Shown in pieces: positions 56,517-64,000 of a DNA stretch of 64,000 bases (position 1 is the first letter of the stretch; every line of letters starts with the position of its first letter). The stretch covers positions 124,001-188,000 of the forward strand of contig NZ_CP009433.1 of the NCBI RefSeq assembly GCF_000960995.1, written 5' to 3'. The position numbers were made by a program, and so were the translations under genes. The notes under the pieces are model-generated. The model searched no databases. It was given only the letters and a program-made list of their open reading frames with translations, and was not told the DNA's origin. This DNA is from Burkholderia glumae LMG 2196 = ATCC 33617. Lineage in GTDB: Bacteria > Pseudomonadota > Gammaproteobacteria > Burkholderiales > Burkholderiaceae.

Positions 56517-58721
56517 TCAGCTTGACATCGTCTCGCTAACCGGTGGGCCGCCACTCCAGCCTGTTATCGGAGAGTTCGAAACAGTACGAGTGCTGAGTTC
56601 AGTTTCAATTCGACGCAGTATGATCATCGCGAAATTGACGATGGGCTTTCCTGGGCCGAAGATGTCCGCGACGCCGAGACGGCGGAGCTCCAGCTGGTCC
56701 GAATCGGGAATCACGCCGCCGAGAAACACGGGCAGCCGGTGCGGCAGATGCCGGTCCATGCCATCCATCAGCGCTGGGATCGAGACGCCATGTCCCGCAG
56801 TCAACGACGAGATGCCGATCGCGTGAACCCGTTCTGAAGATGCAATTCGGACCACTTCCTCGGCAGTTTGGAAAAGAATTCCTGTCACGACCGAAAAACC
56901 GAGATCCTCGAGCGCGCCCGACACCACCCCGATCCCACGATCATGGCCGTCCTGACCCAGCTTCGCCATCAGAATGCGCGGCGGGCCACCGTGCGTGGCC
57001 GAGAAGCGCGCGATTGCAGCAGTAAGGTGTCGCCATCCCGCATCATTTTCGAATTCGCGTTTGTATACGCCCGCGAGCACCTCCGTTCGAACCGAATACC
57101 GGCCCCACACGGCCTCGATCGCGGCCGAGATTTCTCCGACCGTCGCGCGAACGCGAGCCGCCTGGATTGCCGCGTCGAGCAGGTTGCGCCGGCCTCGGCC
57201 GGGCGGCTCGCAGGTGGCCGCATCTCGCAACGCGGCCAGCGCGGTGTCGACCTCGTGCTGGCTACGCATGGCCTTCAGGCGCCGCAAGCGTTCGATCTGC
57301 TCGCTGCGCACCGCACTGTTGTCGATCCTGCGTACTTCGGTCCTGCCGTCCGGGATATCAAGTTGATACTTGTTGACGCCGACGATCACATCCGCGTTCG
57401 AGTCGATCCGCGCCTGCTTGCGCGACGCATCGTGAGCGATCTTGCGTTTGGCCCAACCCGATTCGATCGCACCGATCACGCCGCCAAGCTGATCGATCTC
57501 GTCCATGATGTGGGTGACTTCGGTAACGATATCCTGGGTCAGTGATTCCATCATGTACGATCCCGCCCAGGGATCGGCCACGCTCGGGATCTGCGTTTCC
57601 TCGCGAATGATCAACTGCGTATTGCGCGCGAGACGCGCCGAAAACTCGCTCGGCAGCGCAAGCGCCTCATCGAGCGAATTGGTGTGCAGCGATTGGGTGC
57701 CCCCGAACACGGCCGCCATTGCCTCGATTGTGGTGCGCACCACGTTGTTGTACGGCTCCTGCCGCGTCAGTGACCACCCCGAAGTCTGACAGTGCGTGCG
57801 CAGGATGCGCGAGCGTTCGCTGGCCGGATTGAACTCGTCGACGAGTTGCCACCAGAGCTGGCGGGCGGCGCGCAGTTTTGCGATCTCGAGGTAGAAATTC
57901 ATGCCGACCGCAAAGAAAAAGCTGAGTCGGCTCGCGAATTCGTCGAAGGCAAGACCGCGCGCCAGCACGCTCCTCACGTACTCGCGAGCGTTAGAGAGCG
58001 TGAATGCCAATTCGACTGTCGGCGACGCGCCCGCCTCATGCATGTGGTATCCGGAGATCGAAATCGAGTTGAATTTCTTGAGGCGGGTCGCGCAGTATTC
58101 GATCACATCGGTGGTGATCCGCATCGATGGACGCACCGGATAGATATAGGTGTTGCGCACCATGAACTCTTTCAGAATGTCGTTCTGAATAGTCCCTGTC
58201 AGCGAGGATTCCGCCACGCCCTGCTCCTCAGCGGCGACGATGAAGCAAGCCATAATCGGCAGCACGGCGCCGCTCATCGTCATCGAGACCGAAATCCTGT
58301 CGAGCGGTATGCCGTCGAACAGGATCTTCATGTCCTCCACGGAGTCGATCGCGACGCCGGCCATCCCGACGTCGGCGACGACGCGGGGATTGTCCGAGTC
58401 GTAGCCGCGATGGGTCGGCAGATCGAAGGCGACCGAGATGCCGTCTGCACCGTCCCGCAGCGCATTGCGATAGAACGCGTTCGACTCCTGCGCAGTCGAA
58501 AACCCCGCGTATTGGCGGATCGTCCATGGACGCGTCGTGTACATCGTCTCGTACGGACCGCGCAGATACGGCGGCCGGCCCGGCAAGCTGTCCTGAAACG
58601 GCAGCCCCACCGTGTCCGCCGCGGTATATATCGGCTTCAGGGGGACCTCTTCCATCTCGCGCTGCAGCCTTGCGAGGTCCAGCGCCGCTGCCGGCGCGCC
58701 CGAATCTCGATTGTCAGCCAT
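56517..58721 (-). CDS. scpA: Methylmalonyl-CoA mutase, single-chain (ScpA/BhbA type)
   Basis: A 734-residue adenosylcobalamin enzyme. The N-terminal barrel has YAGFSTAQESNAFYRNALRD, SVAFDLPTHRGYDSDNPRV and ISISGYHMHEAGAS; the C-terminal B12 domain has AKLGQDGHDRG, with the cobalt-ligating His in DxHxxG, SSLTAGH and LGGVIPD. It interconverts succinyl-CoA and (2R)-methylmalonyl-CoA. The usual GTPase chaperone (MeaB) is not next to it. It is last in a minus-strand run with the VOC protein, MFS transporter, avidin and PKS, suggesting supply of methylmalonyl-CoA extender units. GGAG lies just before the ATG. Confidence 0.95.
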   Translation of the reverse strand: MADNRDSGAPAAALDLARLQREMEEVPLKPIYTAADTVGLPFQDSLPGRPPYLRGPYETMYTTRPWTIRQYAGFSTAQESNAFYRNALRDGADGISVAFDLPTHRGYDSDNPRVVADVGMAGVAIDSVEDMKILFDGIPLDRISVSMTMSGAVLPIMACFIVAAEEQGVAESSLTGTIQNDILKEFMVRNTYIYPVRPSMRITTDVIEYCATRLKKFNSISISGYHMHEAGASPTVELAFTLSNAREYVRSVLARGLAFDEFASRLSFFFAVGMNFYLEIAKLRAARQLWWQLVDEFNPASERSRILRTHCQTSGWSLTRQEPYNNVVRTTIEAMAAVFGGTQSLHTNSLDEALALPSEFSARLARNTQLIIREETQIPSVADPWAGSYMMESLTQDIVTEVTHIMDEIDQLGGVIGAIESGWAKRKIAHDASRKQARIDSNADVIVGVNKYQLDIPDGRTEVRRIDNSAVRSEQIERLRRLKAMRSQHEVDTALAALRDAATCEPPGRGRRNLLDAAIQAARVRATVGEISAAIEAVWGRYSVRTEVLAGVYKREFENDAGWRHLTAAIARFSATHGGPPRILMAKLGQDGHDRGIGVVSGALEDLGFSVVTGILFQTAEEVVRIASSERVHAIGISSLTAGHGVSIPALMDGMDRHLPHRLPVFLGGVIPDSDQLELRRLGVADIFGPGKPIVNFAMIILRRIETELSTRTVSNSPITGWSGGPPVSETMSS

Positions 58722-58763
58722 GGTGCTCCTCCAGTAGGACTCCGGGTGACGCGGCGACGCGGC

Positions 58764-59312
58764 TTATGCCGGCGGCCGGGCACATTCGTCGCCGGCGTCA
58801 TGCTCGGCGGCCGCCCTGCCCTCCACGAGTTCGATCAGGACGCCTTCGCCGCCAAATGGAAACCGCGCGCTGGCGACGGGATGAATGAAGGCGACGCGTG
58901 TGCCGCCGGCACCGCGCCGAATCCCGCCGTCGACGAATCGCACGCCGCGTGCGGCCAGCCACGCGACGGCCGCATCGAGATCGCTGACGGCAAGGCCGAT
59001 ATGGTTGAGCGCGGGGCGAGTCACGTCGGGTTTGCGCGTCGGATCGAGCGTCTGCATCAGGTCGATCTCGACGGCCTCGGCGCCCGGGCCCGCGATTAGG
59101 ATGTCCTCGTCCACGTTCTCGGCATCGCTGCGAAAGTGTCCGGCCATCGACAGCCCCAGCAGGCTCACCCACAGATTCGTCAGGCGCGCCTTGTCAGGCC
59201 CCCCGATCGCGACGTGATGCACGCCTAGCACCGTGAACGGCCGCGACGTCTCGCGCAGCGGTTGGACGGCCCGGTCGGTGTGGTGCCGCGCCTCGATCCC
59301 TTCCCGGTTCAT
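58764..59312 (-). CDS. VOC-superfamily protein resembling methylmalonyl-CoA epimerase
   Basis: A 182-residue protein with two VOC half-domains: VLGVHHVAIGGPDKARLTNL with FRSDAENVDEDI, and LNHIGLAVSDLDAAVAWLAA with GVLIELVEG, the usual His/Glu metal pattern. Methylmalonyl-CoA epimerase has this fold and size, and the adjacent mutase gene supports that reading, since PKS modules need the (2S) form. Lactoylglutathione lyase or a bleomycin-type resistance protein is possible. AAGGAG precedes the ATG at 59312. Confidence 0.75.
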   Translation of the reverse strand: MNREGIEARHHTDRAVQPLRETSRPFTVLGVHHVAIGGPDKARLTNLWVSLLGLSMAGHFRSDAENVDEDILIAGPGAEAVEIDLMQTLDPTRKPDVTRPALNHIGLAVSDLDAAVAWLAARGVRFVDGGIRRGAGGTRVAFIHPVASARFPFGGEGVLIELVEGRAAAEHDAGDECARPPA

Positions 59313-59346
59313 GATCTCTCCTTCGTTAGCTTGTGCGCACGCCGCG

Positions 59347-60606
59347 TCACGGCTGTGTCGAGCGTTCGGCCCGCGACGCGGCGCTCTGGATCGCGACGTG
59401 CTTGCGCGTCGCTGCGCGTCGGGCATGGCGGTCGGCCGCCAGCGTGACGAGCAGCGCGGCCAGTTCGCACAATCCGCCGATCGCGCCGATGTTCGCCACC
59501 GAGCTGTATGCAACGATCAACGACCCCAGCGCCGCGCCGAGCGCGAAGCCGAGATAGGTAAACGACGAATTGAGCGACAGCGAGACCGGCGCGACGTCGA
59601 GGCCGGCGATGCCGATCAGCTTGGCCTGCTGGGCCGGGTTGAACGCCCAGCCGGCCGCGCCCCACGCGCCGATCGCAATCAGGATCGCGACACGCGCCGG
59701 CACGGGATCCAGATGCAACGCGCTGGCGGTCAGGCTTTCGTACGACAGCATCATCACGACCAGGCAGACGATCAGCACCTTGCCGCTGCCGAGGCGGTCG
59801 ATCGCACGGCCGCTAACGAACACGCCGATGCCCGCGAATACGCCGTACAGCAGGAGCACGGCACCGACTTCCGCGTCACTGAAGCCGGGGCTACCCGTCA
59901 GGAACGGCGCGAGATACGGATAGATGGTCCAGATGCCCGTGGCCCACAAGGTCGTGATGAGCAGCGTGACCAGCACGGCGGGCTGCCGCCCGACGGCTAT
60001 GCGCTGCGAGAGCGACGGCACCGACAGGCTGGCCCCGATCCCGTGCGGCAGGCCTGTCAGTACCCCGAGCGTCACGATCGCGGACAGCATGCCGATGCCG
60101 GCGAACGTCGCGCGCCAGCCGAAGTGGCCGCCGATCCACGCGCCGAGCGGCACGCCGAGAGCGACGGCGATCGTGATCCCGCCGTGGACGGTCGCGAGCG
60201 CGCGTCCACGGCGCTCCGGCGCCACAAGCGAGCCGGCGAGCGCATTCGCGCTCGGCATGTACAGGCCGGCCGACACGGCCAGCAGCACGCGCGCAGCCAG
60301 CAGCGACAAATAGCCGGGCGACGCGCAAGCCGCGAAATTGGCGGCGGTGAAGCAAAGCAGCGCGACGATCAGGAAGCGGCGCCGGCTAACGCCCGCGCTG
60401 ACCGTCGTCAGGATCGGCGAGCTGATCGCATAAGAGAGCGAAAAGACGGTAACGAGTTGTCCCGCCGCCGCGAGGCTGATGGATAGGTCCTTCGCGATGA
60501 TCGGCAGCAACCCGGCGAGCATAAATCCTTCGGTACCGATGGCAAAGGCGCCCAACGCCAGGAAATACAACGATGCGTTCTGCTTCAGTTCGGCGGCTGA
60601 CGCCAT
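59347..60606 (-). CDS. MFS exporter, DHA1 drug-efflux type
   Basis: A 419-residue protein with 12 predicted membrane helices. It has the family pattern LYFLALGAFAIGTEGFMLAG in helix 1, the RRRFLIV loop between helices 2 and 3, and GITIAVALGVPLGAWIGGHF (motif C) in helix 5, typical of DHA1 antiporters such as AraJ and sugar or drug effluxers. It lies 35 bp downstream of the VOC gene's start side on the same strand. Self-protection or export of the polyketide is the likely role. GGGAG lies 8 bases before the ATG at 60606. Confidence 0.9.
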   Translation of the reverse strand: MASAAELKQNASLYFLALGAFAIGTEGFMLAGLLPIIAKDLSISLAAAGQLVTVFSLSYAISSPILTTVSAGVSRRRFLIVALLCFTAANFAACASPGYLSLLAARVLLAVSAGLYMPSANALAGSLVAPERRGRALATVHGGITIAVALGVPLGAWIGGHFGWRATFAGIGMLSAIVTLGVLTGLPHGIGASLSVPSLSQRIAVGRQPAVLVTLLITTLWATGIWTIYPYLAPFLTGSPGFSDAEVGAVLLLYGVFAGIGVFVSGRAIDRLGSGKVLIVCLVVMMLSYESLTASALHLDPVPARVAILIAIGAWGAAGWAFNPAQQAKLIGIAGLDVAPVSLSLNSSFTYLGFALGAALGSLIVAYSSVANIGAIGGLCELAALLVTLAADRHARRAATRKHVAIQSAASRAERSTQP

Positions 60607-60777
60607 GAAATCGTCTCCCAACTGATGAATCCGGAAAGTAGGCGCACTCCTGCGCTGCCGGCGTTCGCCCGCGTCGGCCTGGCGGCGCGACGTGGGGAAA
60701 CCGGGCTGGTACGACGCCGTACCCCGATGGCGCGCGCCCGCCTACTGCACGGACGGGCACGCGTCAGGGACGTTGCT

Positions 60778-61260
60778 TCAGGGTGCGGTCGACGGACTGA
60801 ACACGTCCTGGCCCGTCTGCACGTGGCTCCACGTGAACTGGGCGTTCGACTGCGCGAAATACCACAGCGCGGCAATGGTCGGCACCTGGTTCTGCGTGCG
60901 GCACAGACCGGACCACGACGTGATCGTGCCGTAGCTGCCCCAGTTCACCGTGAACGACACCAGCGTGACGTTGTCCTGGCCGCTCTGTGCGGGCGCCGTG
61001 TTGGTCCAGCCGACCAACGGGAAAAACTGGCCACTGGTGCCCGACGGTGACCGGTAGGTGCCGGTGATCGCACCCGTCACCGGATCGACCGACTGAATCT
61101 TCATCGTGGAGCCAAGCTGATTGCCCCACGAGCCGACCAGGTTCGCGCACGACTGCGTGCCGGCCCAAGCCGTCGCCGGCATGAAAGCGGACGCGGACAG
61201 CGCACCGACGGTCGCGAGCGATATGAGAATCTTTTTCACTTTTTTCATCTCCTTAGTCAT
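60778..61260 (-). CDS. Secreted avidin/streptavidin-family biotin-binding protein
   Basis: A 160-residue precursor. A Sec signal peptide (basic start, then ILISLATVGALSASAFMPAT, cleavage after AWAG or nearby) leads to an avidin barrel with the biotin contacts in order: Asn and Ser in GSWGNQLGSTM, Tyr and Ser in ITGTYRSPSG, Trp/Asn in VGWTNT, Thr/Trp in TITSWSG, Trp in LWYF and Asp in GQDVFSP. Burkavidin of Burkholderia is the nearest protein I know. AAGGAG lies only next to a downstream ATG, so the start (61260, 61248 or a GTG) is uncertain. It lies between the PKS gene and the exporter gene. Confidence 0.88.
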   Translation of the reverse strand: MTKEMKKVKKILISLATVGALSASAFMPATAWAGTQSCANLVGSWGNQLGSTMKIQSVDPVTGAITGTYRSPSGTSGQFFPLVGWTNTAPAQSGQDNVTLVSFTVNWGSYGTITSWSGLCRTQNQVPTIAALWYFAQSNAQFTWSHVQTGQDVFSPSTAP

Positions 61261-61364
61261 GAATGTGCGGATTGTGTCTCCGCGCTGCCGCTCCGCACGA
61301 ACGGCAGCGTTCGCCTGCAATTCGAATCCATCCGCCAGTCCCGCCCAGACGCACGACGCCGACG

Positions 61365-64000
61365 TCAGGCCGACTGGGCCAGCGTGAGCCGCGCAAGCAC
61401 CACGTCCACCACAGCGCGGGGCGCATCCTTCATGAAGTAGTGCCCGCCATCGATCGCACCGACGTCGACCGCGCCTGTGAAGTGCCGCCGCCACGCGTCG
61501 ATCTCAGCGGCCGTAACGACATGGTCATGCGTACCGGCGAGGATCGTCGCAGGCACTGTCAGCGGCGCGCGCGCCTGGTGCGCATACGAGTTCAACAATG
61601 CAATCTCGGCCCTCAGGCTGGGCAGGAAAACGTTCAGCAGTTCGCGATCTGCGAGAACCTGTTCCGGAATGCCGCGCAGACGCTTCAAGCCTTCGATAAA
61701 CGCTGCATCCGGCAGGCCGGCGATGTCACCGACAGGGTTGTGCAGATGCGGCGCCGGGTACGCGGCCAGGAACAGGTGGCTCGGCGCGGGCGCCTTCGTG
61801 TCACGCAACGCATGCGCGAGACCGAAAGCCAACAGTGCGCCGAGGCTGTGCCCGTAGATCGCGTACGGCACATCGAGGCGCGGCAGCAACGCATCGCGCA
61901 GCGCGTCGACCAGCTCCGAATAGAGGGAGTGCGCCGCTTCGGCGTGACGCGGCGGCCGCCCCGGCAGTTGTAGCGCGTGCAACTCGATCTCTTCGGGGAG
62001 GTGCCGGACCCAGCTGGAAAACACCGAGCCCAAGCCGCCCAGGAACGGGATGCAGAAGATCCGCAGGCGCGGCGCGCGCGACGGTCGCGGTACGAGGAAC
62101 CACTTGTCCGCGTCCACCGCGGATCGCGGCGCGACAGCGGGCTGCGCCGGTGGTACGTCGGCCGGCCCGTCCGGCGCGCCGAGCTGCTGCGTCAGAAACT
62201 CGGCGAGCGCGTCGACCGTCGGATGACGCCACAGCACCGCAGACGATAGTGGCAAGCCCAGTTCGCTCTCGATTCGGTTGCGCAGTTCAAGGCCCGTCAG
62301 TGAATCCAGCCCGGCTTGTGGAAACGTCATCGCAGACGTCAGCATGGTTTCCGGCACTCGCAGCACCGCGGCGGCATGCCGACGCAACAGGGCCTGGATT
62401 AGCTCGCGCCGCATCGCGGGCGGCGCATCCTTGAGGCGCGCCTGCGCCGCGTCGCCGCCGGATCGCGCGACGGCGCCCTCGCGCACCATGTCGAAGCGCG
62501 GCTGGAACGCCACCGCGGGCGACGCATCGAGCCAGCGCGCGGCATCGAACGGGAACACGCCGACTACGGGCTCGTCGCGCTTCATCAGCATGCCGAGGTA
62601 GCGATGCGACTCGCCGGTCGTCAGGCTGGCCGCACCGCGTTCCGCAAGGCGCGCGCCCCGCTCGCTGCGGATCGCCGCGAGCCCGGTATCCGAGAACGGC
62701 CCCCACTGGAGGCTGAGCGCCGGCAATCCCTGCGAGTGCCGCCACACGGCGAGCGCATCGAGGCACGCGTTCGCCGCGGCATAGCTCGTTTGCGATGGCG
62801 AAGGCAGCAAGGCCGCCGCTGACGAATAGAGGACGAAATGATCAAGTGCGCGCCCGGTCGTCAATTCGTGCAGGTGCCACGCGGCGTCGGCCTTCGGGCT
62901 CAGGACGCGCCGGTACGCGTCCGGCGTCTGGCGGTCTACCAGCCCGTCGTTCAGTACGCCGGCCAGGTGGTATACGCCGCGCAGCGGCCCGAACTCGGCG
63001 TCGATCGCGTCAAGCTCACGCGCGAGGTTCGCGCGCGACGCCACGTCGATCGCGATCGTCCGTACTTCGGCGCCCTGCTGCCGCAATTGCTCGGCCTGTG
63101 CCTGCGCCGCCGTGCCAGCAGCCGAGCGCCCCATCAGCACAATCCGCCGCACGCCGTTCTCGACCAGCCAGCCGGCAAGCGCCGCACCGAGGCCGCCGGT
63201 TCCGCCGGTGACCAGGTGGGTGCCACGCAGCAGCGGCGCGGGCCCGCCCGGCTCGGCGACGACGAGTTCGGGATCCTGCATGCTCAGCGCCAGCTTGCCG
63301 ACATGCTGCGCCGCCGCCATCCGCTGAAACGCCTCGGCGGCGCGGGATACAGGAAGCACGGTGGTGGACAGCGGTGCAAGCTCGCCCCGCGCGAACGCGT
63401 CCAGCACTCGCCGGAACAGCGCGGCGAACTGCTCGGGCCGATCCCGTTGCAAGCCGGCCAGGTCGATAGCCACGAAGCGCAGCCGCTTCTTGAAGTGGCG
63501 CATCGACAGCCGGCCATCCTCGTAGATGTCGCGTTTGCCCAACTCGAGGAACCAGCCGTCGGGCGCCAGCACTCGCAGGTTCTGCTCGATCGCCGCGCCT
63601 GCGAGCGAATTCAGCACCACGTCGACTCCGCGTCCGTCGGTCGCATCGAGCGTCGCTCGCTCGAACGTCGCGTTGCGCGAGTCGAATACATGCCGCACCC
63701 CGAGCTCTCGAAGCTTCCGGCGTTTGGCCTCACTGCCGGCCGTCGCGATGACCTCCGCGCCGAGCGACAGCGCGAGTTGCACGGCCGCCAGCCCTGTGCC
63801 ACCCGTCGCCGAATGGATCAGCACGCGCTGCCCCGCGCGCAGCGACGCGACATCCTTCAGCGCATACCACGCGGTCATCGATGCGATCGGCAACGCGGCC
63901 GCCTCCGCCGCCGATAGCGCGTCGGGCTGCGGCGCGACCAGTGCAGCGTCGACGCAGGCGTGGCTTGCGAAGCAGTGCGCGCCGATCGCGACCACCCGCT
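61365..64000 (-). CDS. Type I polyketide synthase, terminal module ER-KR-ACP-TE (5' part outside window)
   Basis: The visible ~878 codons are the end of a modular PKS. Enoylreductase to about residue 245: VLIHSATGGTGLAAVQLAL and the LNSLAG segment. Ketoreductase: VTGGTGGLG (262-270) with Ser391 and Tyr405 (SQTSYAAANA). ACP: AGLDSLTGLELRNRIESELG with the phosphopantetheine Ser565. Thioesterase: GHSLGA (Ser717), GTHDH with the acid, and GGHYF (His852), of the type II-like RifR/grisA build. A reducing last module that ends in hydrolysis or cyclisation is therefore predicted. Gene end and 3' neighbours (avidin, MFS) are on the same strand. Confidence 0.95.
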   Translation of the reverse strand, partial: RVVAIGAHCFASHACVDAALVAPQPDALSAAEAAALPIASMTAWYALKDVASLRAGQRVLIHSATGGTGLAAVQLALSLGAEVIATAGSEAKRRKLRELGVRHVFDSRNATFERATLDATDGRGVDVVLNSLAGAAIEQNLRVLAPDGWFLELGKRDIYEDGRLSMRHFKKRLRFVAIDLAGLQRDRPEQFAALFRRVLDAFARGELAPLSTTVLPVSRAAEAFQRMAAAQHVGKLALSMQDPELVVAEPGGPAPLLRGTHLVTGGTGGLGAALAGWLVENGVRRIVLMGRSAAGTAAQAQAEQLRQQGAEVRTIAIDVASRANLARELDAIDAEFGPLRGVYHLAGVLNDGLVDRQTPDAYRRVLSPKADAAWHLHELTTGRALDHFVLYSSAAALLPSPSQTSYAAANACLDALAVWRHSQGLPALSLQWGPFSDTGLAAIRSERGARLAERGAASLTTGESHRYLGMLMKRDEPVVGVFPFDAARWLDASPAVAFQPRFDMVREGAVARSGGDAAQARLKDAPPAMRRELIQALLRRHAAAVLRVPETMLTSAMTFPQAGLDSLTGLELRNRIESELGLPLSSAVLWRHPTVDALAEFLTQQLGAPDGPADVPPAQPAVAPRSAVDADKWFLVPRPSRAPRLRIFCIPFLGGLGSVFSSWVRHLPEEIELHALQLPGRPPRHAEAAHSLYSELVDALRDALLPRLDVPYAIYGHSLGALLAFGLAHALRDTKAPAPSHLFLAAYPAPHLHNPVGDIAGLPDAAFIEGLKRLRGIPEQVLADRELLNVFLPSLRAEIALLNSYAHQARAPLTVPATILAGTHDHVVTAAEIDAWRRHFTGAVDVGAIDGGHYFMKDAPRAVVDVVLARLTLAQSA

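Overview
The window looks like Burkholderia sensu lato: very high GC, an RHS toxin gene, an imuA-imuB-dnaE2 type SOS locus, an avidin of the burkavidin kind and a type I polyketide synthase. This assignment rests on reading gene content, not on a database search. Most of the window (about 11-46 kb) is plasmid-derived or genomic-island DNA, scarred by insertion sequences.

Layout. 1-1.7 kb: the C-terminal end of an RHS protein with a WHH-type nuclease tip, and its likely immunity gene. 1.7-5.2 kb: ruins of an SOS mutasome operon (imuA, imuB fused to a dnaE2 tail) still headed by a LexA box and interrupted by an IS21-family element with a 6-bp target duplication. 5.7-11.0 kb: a four-gene operon encoding a ComEC-like metallo-beta-lactamase-fold (MBL) protein, an E2-E1-JAB triple fusion, a four-helix membrane protein and a second MBL protein. 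This is a candidate ubiquitin-like conjugation and defence system. 11.2-13.7 kb: VapD, an IS66/relaxase relic, a TacA-TacT toxin-antitoxin pair and a ProQ/FinO-like RNA chaperone. 13.8-19.6 kb: a mobilisation block in the R388 order oriT - trwA - trwB - trwC, without any type IV secretion genes in view. 20-21.5 kb: a DnaA-box cluster and a 180-bp tandem repeat. 21.5-37 kb: plasmid housekeeping and unknown genes (large ParB, DUF932, DUF3560, orphan methyltransferase and others). Five of them are preceded by long imperfect inverted repeats, and three share a leader peptide. 36.9-38.3 kb: an autoregulated-looking two-gene operon whose 3' end carries five covarying pentaloop hairpins before a terminator. 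38.4-45.7 kb: a ParA-HEPN gene pair, an H-NS-like protein, a 5'-truncated dnaE2 and a UvrD-like helicase. Two 914-bp IS5-family elements in opposite orientation bracket 28.6-43.0 kb, and each has split a small gene.

46.2-53.0 kb is a catabolic operon: a Baeyer-Villiger monooxygenase fused to an esterase, a GMC alcohol dehydrogenase and an aldehyde dehydrogenase, with a divergent AraC regulator. Together they could take an alcohol to a ketone, to an ester or lactone, and on to an acid. 53.2-56.2 kb is an IS66-family element beside a second copy of the relaxase gene's 3' end. 56.5-64 kb is the edge of a biosynthetic cluster on the minus strand: the terminal ER-KR-ACP-thioesterase part of a polyketide synthase, a secreted avidin, an MFS exporter, a VOC protein resembling methylmalonyl-CoA epimerase and a one-chain methylmalonyl-CoA mutase. 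The last two could supply methylmalonyl-CoA extender units.
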